DNA of 64,000 nucleotides from Sphagnum magellanicum (taxonomy: Eukaryota; Streptophyta; Sphagnopsida; Sphagnales; Sphagnaceae). Location of the stretch: contig CM038912.1 of the NCBI GenBank assembly GCA_021904315.1, positions 13,975,061 through 14,039,060 of the forward strand, in the 5' to 3' direction. The translations under genes and the position numbers were made by a program. Positions 45,623-56,400 of this stretch are shown piece after piece. Positions within the stretch are counted from its first letter, which is position 1. Every line of letters starts with the position of its first letter. The notes beneath the pieces are model-generated. The model had not been told where the DNA came from. It did not search any database and saw only the letters and a program-made list of their open reading frames with translations.

Positions 45623-47253
45623 ACACACAATTCATATTGCTTTGCTCACTAAGATGCTTCTTAAGGAATGGAAATAATAACTATGGTACTTTGAGTGACC
45701 TTGGATCTTCAATGTGGTCTTACCAATTCCCTTTTTCCCAAGGTTTGTTAGACCTTAACTTAACTAAAACCCTAAAGGTCTAAACCCCTAAAGGCTTTTA
45801 GGGTTTAACCCTAACGAATGCAAAACAAAAAGGATGTTATTTTTGCTAATTGAATTTGGATATGCTATTAAGTGAATATGTGAAAAATCATGAAATATTT
45901 AAACTACTTAAGTACACTGTAGAAATGAACCAAGCCAAACATATCGGATTGGCCAAGACGAGCTCCGTTTTAAATAAAATTTGGGTCATTTACAATCGGC
46001 TTTTAATCTAGACATTCGACCGTAAGACGAACAAAAACCGGAAAAAAAACAACACGTAGGTATGCGGAATGAATTTCAACATTGAGATGTATTATATAGT
46101 CACATTGGCTCCTCCGGAAATTCCTCTCACAATAAAATATCGAACAAAATAATAAAATATTTCACCCAAAAAAAATAGTCAAAGAACAATGATGGATTAA
46201 ATGCTTTATATATGTATGCATACATGGAGGCATGGTGCATGGCATATACTCGCCGTGCATGGTGTCGAGGGGCACGCAAGTGCGTGATGGGGGGGGGGAA
46301 CGGGTGGTGACTACATACGTATCGGATTAGATTAAAGGGAGACAAAGTAAACGAGGAGGGGGCCTGATACGGCCAAAGCACATGACGCACACAATTGAGT
46401 CATGAAAATATAAAGCGGATATTTCTCTCTTTTGGGGGACTTTCTTTTCGGTATCCGATGGAGATAAGAAAAATTGTGTGCTAGAAGCTTTTGACAAATT
46501 CCGAAGCCAACAACAAAGTTTTGATTCCGGTTGTAGTTAAACTTCTAGCCTTTCGATCAATTTTTGAACCCAAACCATAACCCTAGTTGTAATTTAAAGT
46601 TTAAACACTAAATAAAACCCACCCATGACACCATGACCGACCAACCATGTACGGAATTCCGGCTTGGCTTAACAACCGATGAGCCCTTTTTTTTTACTAC
46701 CCAAATCCTCTCTCGCCCATGAACCCATTAATTAGCCTTCGAGTTGAGTTTCTTCTTGATGTGATGGAAAGTATACCCTACACGTTTATTATAAAATACA
46801 TGTCTATTGTAATAAATGTTTTTTCCCTAATGGTTTAATTTGAGGCCCCAAATCAATTGTAGCTAGAATTTCAACACAAAAATTAAATTAAATTAAAATA
46901 ATTAAAATAAATTGGTAAAGGTAAAGAAAGTACAATATAGGGTATCCAATTATTTTATTTCTCGGGTGAGGATGATGAAAGCAAATGCGATAAATTAAAT
47001 CTCGAATGAGATAAAATCGATCGGAAAGAACCATAAGAAACATGGTTAGCTTAGAGGCGTGGCAAAAATTAGAAGCGAGACGGATAGAGAGAATAGGCCT
47101 AAATGTGCATTCCGTACATAAAGGTGTCAAAAAAAATCCCTCCCGAAATGAAGTGTTCGGCTTTACCTATAGTATTAAAGTCCAAAGTTTGTGAAGTGTT
47201 AAGTGTGAGAGAGAAGACTATAAGTGTCTATATTTTGAAATGTGTTTGTGCTC
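45623..47253. other. intergenic sequence
   Basis: Somewhat richer in CpG than the neighbourhood but without a convincing gene. A run of 10 G lies at 46289-46298. Confidence 0.35.
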
Positions 47254-47618
47254 CGATAAAATCACACTTATATATACACATGACCTGAACAAACAAAGCC
47301 AACTTTCCGATAAAATCACACTTATGTATATACAACCCAAACAAACAAAGCCAATTTTTCGATAAAATCACACTTATATATATACCACCCGAACAAACAA
47401 AGCCAATTTTTCGATAAAATCACACTTATATATATACCACCCGAACAAACAAAGCCAATTTTTCGATAAAATCACACTTATATATATACCACCCGAACAA
47501 ACAAAGCCAATTTTTCGATAAAATCACACTTATATATATACCACCCGAACAAACAAAGCCAATTTTTGGATAAAATCACACTTATATATATACCACCCGA
47601 ACAAACAAAGCCAATTTA
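47254..47618. repeat. 52-bp tandem array, seven copies
   Basis: The start CGATAAAATCACACTTAT recurs at 47254, 47308, 47360, 47412, 47464 and 47516, and as GGATAAAATC at 47568. Spacing is 54 then 52 bp. The right copies are almost identical, the left two diverged. Each unit ends with AACAAACAAAGCCAATTTTT. Not coding (52 is not a multiple of three). Confidence 0.95.
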
Positions 47619-49472
47619 CGGTCGTTTTCTAGAATGTTGTTGGTTTTTGACTTTGAGTCGAGGGAATCCGAGTATGTATTGGATTCGCTTGTTGAAGCTC
47701 TGAATGGTTGGCCCGAAAGTGCCTAATCAGGGGGCAAAAAAAAAGGAAAAAGTTAACATTGGATTCGAGCAGCCTTTTTTGTTGTTTGTTCGTACAATCT
47801 ATTTGGCTATTTTTTGTTTCGTCCGTACTAATGAAAGTTTTTTTTGTTTGGCTCTTGGGAAAAGAGGGTGGGGGTGTGGGTCATTATCCGAGGCCAAAAA
47901 GAGTGATCAAAACAATTTAAGTTTTGCCTCCGGGATAAATAGATAGATCGATAGATTTCCAAACCACCCGTCCATTGTTGTCTCTTGTTTGAATGGCAAA
48001 CACCCTTGTTTAAAAAAAAAATTCTTTTGGATATAATTCCTCAACGGTAGTCCTTATGTTACGAATTGTTAGGAAAAATTATTCATTTGTTCATTTCTCT
48101 GAGATTAATGAATTTTTTTTGTTGTTCAAAAAATAATTAAAAAATTTAAAAAAAATTTATTGTGTGCCAGGCCGTTGCATCATCAATTTCGAAGAAGTTG
48201 TTTTCATTCAGAAAATAATAATAAAATAATTTGTGTTTTGTGTTGAAACAATTGCAAGTGTGTTCTAATTTGACCCATTCTAATTCTACGTCCGGATTCA
48301 TAAGCACGACTTTTTCATCGTCCGAGTATTGGCCTAGTAGGCACGATGTAGAAATTCTTGGCACCCTCAACCTCTCCCCTCCCTGCCCCCCCCCCCCACC
48401 CCCCAAAACCAAAAAGAAAACACGTGTTCAACAAGACGAAGCGTGTAATATAACTTATCGACCACAATACTCGGATGATGAAAAACTCGGATGATGCACG
48501 GCACATGAAAAACTTTTGGTTGAATTAATGGATTTAATGTTCATTATGTGTTAGTTAACAATGAAGATTAATTAATGAACGGTTTTTGCATGAAAGGGAG
48601 GAAAAAAAATTAATTAATTTAAAAAAAAGTTTTTAAAACTCCTTCTTTGGATGAGTTTCATTGAATGAAATTTTCATTTTAATTTCATTTTCTATGACCC
48701 ATTTGGAAGGAACCCCATTTTGTTTGGGGTAAAGTTCACACTAAAGAAAAGAAAAGAAAAAGTTAATTATATTATTGATTTATAACTTGGTAGTGGCAAA
48801 AGGCAATCTCTCAAAATAATTGGTGAACTTTTTTTGTATTATTATTGTTTCAAATTTTTTAAAAAAGTAATTGGTGAACCATTTTTTGCATTGGCATATA
48901 TATATATATATATATATATTATAAATTATATATATGGGAAGAGAGAAACTTGTGAAAATCAATACTCAAAATTGTGATCTCACTAAATTTTCTTCTATTA
49001 ATTTGAGCTCCTCCTACCAAATGTGATGATCAACTTTTTCTTTTTATAGATTTTTCCTTATGTTTTCATATGGTTTTCAATAATTCGTCATTATTTATGT
49101 CAAAGTCAAATTTAATTTATATATATCATGAACATAATAAAAAAGACACATGTTAATTTATTTTTTCATATTGATGGCGGATAAGGAAAAAAAAGAGAAA
49201 TAATTATAAAATGGAGGTAGTTATAAAAAAAAAAATTGAAATAGTTAAGCTTGAAAATGAGGAAATTATTTTTGAAATTGTCTTTGGAATAGTTCATGAA
49301 CGACCCATTCTAAAGATTTAAAAATAAATAAAATCCCCCATATACCAATTTTGAGTACTCGTCATTGAATTAATAATAAAAATCACATAATTAAATTAAT
49401 TTTAATTATGCAAATTTTTGTCCTTAGTAGCACAACACCCAACAAAAGTATTGTGTGCAAAATTGGAAAACA

Positions 49473-49511
<39 letters not shown>

Positions 49512-49555
49512 TCAAATATATGTATGTTAACTTACTTGTGCTGTGCTGCTGCAAG
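47619..49555. other. intergenic sequence
   Basis: A/T-rich DNA with a 12-C run at 48386-48397, a (TA)n at 48897-48919 and an (ATA)n/(TTA)n inverted microsatellite at about 49471-49511. The frames over the C run are low-complexity. No gene is seen. Confidence 0.4.
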
Positions 49556-49990
49556 GAATACTAAGCTTGCAAACATTTATTTTGTTGGCCTTGCCTACCA
49601 AGGCAAAGGATATATATTGTGTGTTGAGATGATGTTTTTGGCTTGTTTTGAAACTTGAGATTACCCTAGTAACCTTGTGCCAATTCGACACTAATTATAT
49701 TATTTTCAGAAAAACCGTTGAAATTTTCAAATTTTTATTTCTTCCAAATCAATAAAAATATTGTGAAGAAAAAAAATAGTGAAATATTTTAGAAATATTC
49801 CATGTGTTGAAATGATTTTTTTAATAATTTAATTAATTAATTTATTCGAAGGACATGTGTTGTTGAAATGGCCAAGGTATTATGGTAGTTATAATAGAGT
49901 TATAATAATAATATATCTTGAAGGATGTTGGATTCTTTTAGAGGATTTTTTGGAAGATTATATAATTTTTGCATGGTGAAATATTTGAGT
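49556..49990 (-). repeat. dispersed repeat family A, copy 3 (interrupted)
   Basis: Reverse-oriented copy. CATGGTGAAATATTTGAGTT and ATATCTTGAAGGATGTTGGA at 49915-49985, and GGCTTGTTTTGAAACTTGAG plus the TTGTTGGCCTTGCCTACCAA block at 49585-49660, match copies 1 and 2. A MITE B element sits between the two halves. Confidence 0.75.
49663..49895. mobile_element. MITE-like element B, copy 2, inside family A copy 3
   Basis: Ends read CCCTAGTAACCTTGTGCCAA on the left and, inverted on the right, CTACCATAATACCTTGGCCA. The interior is related to 42045-42275. It separates AACTCTAT(A)A and AATCTCAAG, which are adjacent in family A copy 1, with a probable TAA/TTA target duplication. Confidence 0.65.
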
Positions 49991-51954
49991 TTCCATAATT
50001 CCATTATATTATATAATAATATTATATAATATTATGTAATATATAATAAATAAAATATAAAAAACTTAAACCAACAACAACCATGGAACAGATGCCAGGT
50101 GCAATGTGAGGCGCCCCCCCCCCCCCCGCCACCGCCGGGATCATTACATGCTGAACCTGAACCCCCACAACATCAAACTTTATATCCGAACTTTACTCAA
50201 GCTTTGTCGTCTCGCCCAACCCAAACTTGTTCACCAAGATTGTATGTTCAGCAAGATTATTCGAACTCTTCTCGCTCGGTCACCACCGCCCGAGTTGTTG
50301 GGCGGGTACCAAACCTGGGTGGTTTCCGAATTGACCCCGTTCTCATCCAATGAATCGTCCAGGTATCACCTCGGGTGCTACCAGGGTTGATGCCCGAGTT
50401 TCCGGATATCAAATTTGAGATATGTACTCTTAGTTTGTTACCAATTGAGTCTTGTTTTTTTTTAAATTTTTTTTTAAATTTTTAAATTTTAAATTTAAAT
50501 TTTTGATACCTGAGTAGGTTATATGAATAATCCATTGGGTTTTAGGATTAGTTAGGGTTTAGGGTTTTAGGGTGGAGGCGGGTTTAGATCTTTGTAATGA
50601 ACTGGCTGCTAATTTGTTTTTGGAAAATAAGAATTTGAAAAAAAAATTTAAGATCTTAAAATCTGAAATTGAAATTAAAGAAGTAGCTCAATACAACCAA
50701 CTAATATAGATAAGTTAAAAATCATTTGGGCATGAGAAAATAGTAATAATAATAATAATAATAAAAGGTGTGAATTTTTAAAAAATAGAATAGTGTGCGA
50801 CGGTCTTGATTCTTAAATTTTAAAAAATTTGAGAATCGAAACATGCGGTTATGAAAAAAGAAGGGTTAATAACCGCCCAACATTGGTCACCACCGCCACG
50901 GTGGTTAGTTGCGAAAAGGAAGAATGAATTAAGTAATGACCGCCGCCCCCACAAAGGATGAAAACTTCTCTTGCACGCACCCCTCATTTAGGCGCACGGA
51001 GTCCAAATCGAACTACACACAATGTAAATATGCTCAACAAAAAAAATTCCACTATTGAAAAAGAAAAAAAGTGCTTGTCGTCAAAGTAAGCCTTTTCCGT
51101 ATTTGATGATACATGACTTTTACACAAAGCAAAGCAATAGAATCGGGTTTGATGGATCACAAAATTGAGCCCAAACGGGCGCACGAGGGCGGGTGGAAAC
51201 GGGGGAAACGAGGGAGGAGGAAGGCGATGACCACCATATTGTTCGACTCTTATTGGATTATTATGGATATTCCATTGTGGCAAAAGATCGAAAGCTTTAG
51301 AAAACTCTTACAATAGTTGTTGATTTCCTTTCTAGTTTCATAGTTTTTGAATATTGCCAAATTTGAGTAAATTATATGAGCAACTTATCACAAAATTGGA
51401 AAAAAAATGGTGCTTTAATGTTGCTAAGTATTATTATTATTATAGTTTTACTATTATTATTATTACTACAAAAAAACTAAACCAAAAACTACCCTTTTAT
51501 ATAGTAGCAAGTTACAAGCAAAACTTTGATGATGCATATTTTCCCCTTTTGTTGTTACTATGGGTTTAGGGTTTACCTTGTAGTAGGCTATTCCTCACCC
51601 CCCAAAAAAAATAAAAATAATAATAATATTTTTTATAAAATAAATTAAGGGACAAACAATTAGGGCTTGCAAAATAAAAAATAATTACATCCCCAAAATT
51701 CATCCCCAATTTTGTTTTTGGGAGGGTCCAACAGACCAATCAAATTTATTTTTTAAAAAATAGAAAACCCAAAAAAAGGAAAAAAAACAAAGGCCCTTTT
51801 CTTTTCTTTCTTTTTTTTTCTTTGGATTCATTAGTACAGTGCTTGAAGAAACACAACTGGTCACTGCACTGAAGAAAAAGAAGAAGCAGAAGGGAAAAAA
51901 GAAAAAAAGAAAGAAGAGACACAGACACAGAGAAAGAGAGAAGAGAGAGAGAGA
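49991..51954. other. intergenic sequence
   Basis: AT-rich, with a 14-C run at 50114-50127, short telomere-like motifs near 50556 and 51566, and (ATA)n at 50746-50763. The plus-strand frames at 50099-50390 follow the C run; I do not recognise them. No gene is called. Confidence 0.35.
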
Positions 51955-52150
51955 CATGAGATTTTGGGTTGCAGATTGAGTATTTTGGGTGTTGTGGAAA
52001 AAGCTTCATACTTGGAAAGAAAGAGAGAGATTTGAGATTTGGGTGTTGTTCCAGATTGAGTGATTTGGGTGTTGTAGAAAAAGCTTCAAATTTGAGAGAG
52101 ACAGAGATTTGAAAATTTTTGGGTGTTTGTTGGATGTCATAGAAAAAAGC
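51955..52150. repeat. GGGTGTTG-containing short tandem repeat and purine runs
   Basis: The pattern GATTTGGGTGTTGT...GAAAAAGCTTCA recurs about three times at irregular spacing, with (GA)n between copies. It may lie in the 5' region of the PRUNE-like gene. Confidence 0.5.
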
Positions 52151-53498
52151 TTGCAAATTTGGGAATTTGCAAAATGAGCATTGATCACTCCAACTGGCAG
52201 TAGTAGTAGTAGTAGTAGTAGTATTAAAGTGTTGTTGGTTGTTGCAGCAGGAGGAGCAGCTGTGTTTGTTGTTGCTGCTGGATCTTCTGTGATCTGGTTC
52301 TGCTATTGCTGAGCTTGGACTGAACTGGACTCAGCTGGTTGAGCTTCTTCTTTTCTAGCTTTTTTGTTTTTAGAAAACAAAAGCAGCTGTTGTCCTGCAA
52401 GAGAAAGAAGAAGAAGAAGAAGAAGAAGAAGTAGAAGGAGAAGAGATTCAACCAGCTTCTTGTTTTTGGGTAAACAATCGTCATCATCTTTTTTTTCTTT
52501 TTCTTCTTCTTCTAGTTTGCTACTATTGCTTCTCTTACCAGCTTCTTTTTTGGTTTTGGTTTTGGGTTTTGGGTTTGGGGGTTGTTTTCTGTAGCTGCTT
52601 CTTCGTTATTGTTGTTGTTGTGATGAGAAAGTCTCGGGCTTTTACAGCACCTTTATTGTTCACTGTCTGTCTGTCTGTTGTTGTTATGAGAGCTTGTTGT
52701 TTTGTGTTTCTTTACTTGCTTGTGGTAGCTAGACTGCTGTAGCCAAGGGGGAATGTGATGAGTGGGAAAGAGATGGGAGCAAGAGACATTCTGAAGCAAG
52801 CCTAAGAACAGAAGAGAGAGAAACACACAGAGACAGAGACAGAGATGATCTGTGGTTTTCTTGAGGATTTTTTGTGTTTCTGGTTTTGGGTTTGAGATCT
52901 CAGAAATTAGGCCTAGAGATTTCTGTCTCTGTCTTCTTCTTCTCCACAGGTTTTGGAAAAAATCTATCTAAGTGCCTCCTGCGAACAACAATCAATCTTG
53001 AGCTAGGAAGATTGGAATTTGGTGGGTAAGTTTGTGCTGATGATGATGGTGGTGTGTTCAGAAGAATCCTGTGAGCTTCTTGAAGAAATGGATCATAGGA
53101 ATACCTTTGTTCTTGTTTTTTCTTCTCTGTGTTTTTGCTCATTTAGGGTTTTGGGTGTGCTTTGCATTTTGCAGCAAGAACCTATTGGAGATCTTTTTCC
53201 CCTCTTGTCTTTTTCATGCAAGAGGATGATTGTGTCTTATCGTAGCTTGGATTTTTGCTTCTACAAAGAGTCGCAAAGCAATGGAAGGATCAAGTAGCAA
53301 GAGTAACATCTTCTACCTTTCCTCGCACCTTGAAGAAGCTATGAAAGTCTAGCGTGGATGATGATGATGATATGCTGAGAGCTCAAAAGCTTCAAGCTTT
53401 GCTTGATGTGGAGATCCAAAGGACAAGAAAGCTTCAAAGGCTTCAAGCTTGCTTTATGCGGGGATTCAAAGGATGAGAAAGCTTGTTGATGACAGCAG
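52151..53498 (+). other. probable promoter and 5' UTR of the PRUNE-like gene
   Basis: Holds (TAG)n at 52199-52223, (GAA)n at 52406-52433 and T-rich tracts. From about 52740 purine-rich sequence resembles 5' UTR. Short upstream ATGs exist (53019, 53483), the second overlapping the main start. No separate gene is seen. Transcription start unknown. Confidence 0.35.
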
Positions 53499-56400
53499 AT
53501 GATGGATTACAGCAAAAGAGAGCTCAGCAGCAGTATGGGTGGGGCAGAAATTGCAAGAATCAGCAGTGGTGGCGTTGGCGGTGGAACACTCTCATGGAGA
53601 TCAAGAGATCATCATCCAAGTTGGTGGAACACGGCAATGCAGCTCAGCAACAGCCTCAGTTCCTCTGCAAAAGAGCTCACCTCCAGTTTAGCTTCCAAGA
53701 TGGATCAGGTACAATTCTCGCACACCCATCTCTCTTCCCCTTGTCTACAAGCTGAGAAGGCTTCAGCAAATGATTTTTCCTCTTGTTACATAACAATGTG
53801 GGTGCTGCAGGTACCAACTGCATTGGCGGGCTTCACTTTACCATGGCAGCCAGTGTCTAGTAGTCCATACAAAGATCTGCCCAAGTCGGATCAGCAGCAG
53901 CCATCAGCAGCTCTCTCAAGAGAAAGGCTTGAAAACCTTCCGTGGAAACCTGATGCATCTGAAGAAGAAGAAGAAGAAGAGAGGAAAGCTTCTTCTGAGC
54001 TTCCAACTGTTCCTCCTCCTCTTGGAGAACAGCAGCAGCAGCAGCTGCTGCCAGTTCTACCAGGTCCCTGCCCATTGACTGCTGCTGATCTTCGGAGCCT
54101 ATCAAAAGTTGGTGAGTCTTGCAGGAGAACAAAGCGAATGCCAGTGGATACAACTTCTCGCACAACGGATTGCAATGACAATGATGATATATTCTTCTCA
54201 TCATCATGTGCTGCTGGAGCATCATTGTTACAGGCAGGTGGACTCTCAAGTGTGAGTCAGCGCTTCCTCCTTGGTGATGATGCACAACTTGATTCCTTGC
54301 GATGCAATTCCATGGAGCATTTGCCACGACTTGAGAACCGATTGTTTGCAAAGGCGATCCGGCACAATGCTGTGTCTGAGAGCACCACACCATTGAGTCA
54401 TCATCTCAACACTGAAGTGAAACATGTGAATGAAGCTAGCCTTATTTTGTCAGAAGTGCGTCCAACCCATTCTTCAGCACAACAAACTCCTCTGCCTTAT
54501 CCTCCTGAAAAGAAGAAGAGCACAATAAACACTTGCCAGCAAGGTGAATCCCAACCTGAAACACCCATTTCATCACGAGGTACCAACTTTCATCAGGCAA
54601 CAATTCATAAAGATGATATTTTCCCTGGAAATACGAATAAGCTCTCACCAATCAGGTTGCGGAAATCACCATCAACAATAATATCAAGTGAGCAGCAATC
54701 TCAGAAGCTTGCAAACTCCCTATTATTATTTGATTCACAACATTCTCGCACCTTGAGCAAAAATCCAGTATTGGGTGGATCAATGCGAGTGACAAGGAGG
54801 GACCGTGCTGACATGCAACAACAACAAATGGGGAGTTGTGTCACAGTGGCAGCCTCATCGTTGTCATCATCAGCGTCACTGCCAACAACACCTCGAGGGC
54901 GAGGTGAAGCATCATTGCCAACAACACCTCGAGGGAGAGGTGAATCTCGAGCCTCACGGTTATTCCGACGCCTGAGGTTTGGTGGTGGAAAGAGTTTCCA
55001 TGGTGGTGGTGCAGCAGCAGGGGGAGGAGTGCAGGTTGTTGATCCTGGGGACGTCCTCCTCAAATGTGCCAAGCAAGACACACCCACTCCAGGTGTAGCT
55101 ATAATAAAGCAGGGGAAGAAACTAAACTCAAAGGCAGCGGCAGTTATTACGAAAGCAGGTTCTGCAGCGGTTGATTTTACTGCACTCCATGGTGGACAAC
55201 GTGAGGGTACAAGTATGGAGATTAGGTCGGAAGGGAATCATCACATGCTTAACAATAACACCTCTCAAACCACCACCCAGGGCCAATGCAGCGGTGGTGA
55301 TGCTGATTCAACAACAACAACAACAAGGAAGACTTTTGTAAAACCTCACCAACAACAACAACGGAAGAATAGTCACTGGCCTTTCAATAAGTGGAAATGG
55401 ACATCTAGATCACGAAGCAAGGTAGTCTCAGAAGAGACCAATAATATGAGTGCCATCATCATCAATAACAGTAGTAGAAGGAGCAGTTTTGACACTTCAC
55501 AAGAGTTCTTTGCAATGTCAGAAACCATGTACGAGGACGCATCATCTGAGTCTTTTTCATATGAAAGAGTTGGGAGATTTTCTAGTCCACAAGTCAAGAA
55601 ATCATTGAGTTTGGAGCACATGGGTGGTTTCTTCAAGCACAGGAGGGGATCATCTTTGGGATCGAACAGAGAAGTGGCAGTATCATATCAGTCACTACTA
55701 CCTAAGCATCATGTGCGCTGTAATGATGATATTGCTACTACAATTTCTGACCTAAAGAAGCTCTCTTCTGCCAACCAGCTTCTTGAAACAAGCAGCCATC
55801 ATGGTTTGGAAGTCGATTTGTCATCATCATCAGCAGCTTGCCAGGCAGAAGATGAAAACACAGCAGAAGTATTTCTGGATTGTGAGGGTGAGTTCAAATT
55901 TGTGAAGCGGCGGAGTTTATCAATGGAGGAGGATTTGGTGGTGTGGGAAAGTCACACACCTGCACCCCCACCACCGTCATTGCCACAGGAGCAGAACTTA
56001 ACAATAGGGGAGGTGGCTGCCCTTTGTTCATCACCCCTCAAATTTGTATTCAAGTGTCGGGAGATTGAACTTTTCAACAAGTTTCTGAGAAGCCAGAGGA
56101 AGCGAATTATCAGCAGCAGCTTACATCTTGACGACAACAACAGTGATTGCTTCCACATCATCCGCTCTGGTGCAGAATGTGGTACATTAATTTTGTGCCT
56201 TCCTTTTGGCTTTTCATCATCACACAAATTGTGTTATTGTTTCGACTACTACTACTACTACACATGGGTGGTGGGCTATAAAACTTCAGAGGCACATGTC
56301 CTGCCTAAAGCCAAAACCCTAAACCCTAAACTTTGATTTGATGTAAAAAACTTCTTGCGTTCTCTGGCATACAGAAGTGAGCTCCATGGTAAGTGCGCTC

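Noticed and set aside
47103-47288. Plus-strand frame before the 52-bp array
   Set aside because: No splice context, no family, and it ends within the repeat.
48231-48494. Frames over the C-rich tract
   Set aside because: The length depends on a homopolymer whose size may be unreliable, and the peptide is low-complexity.
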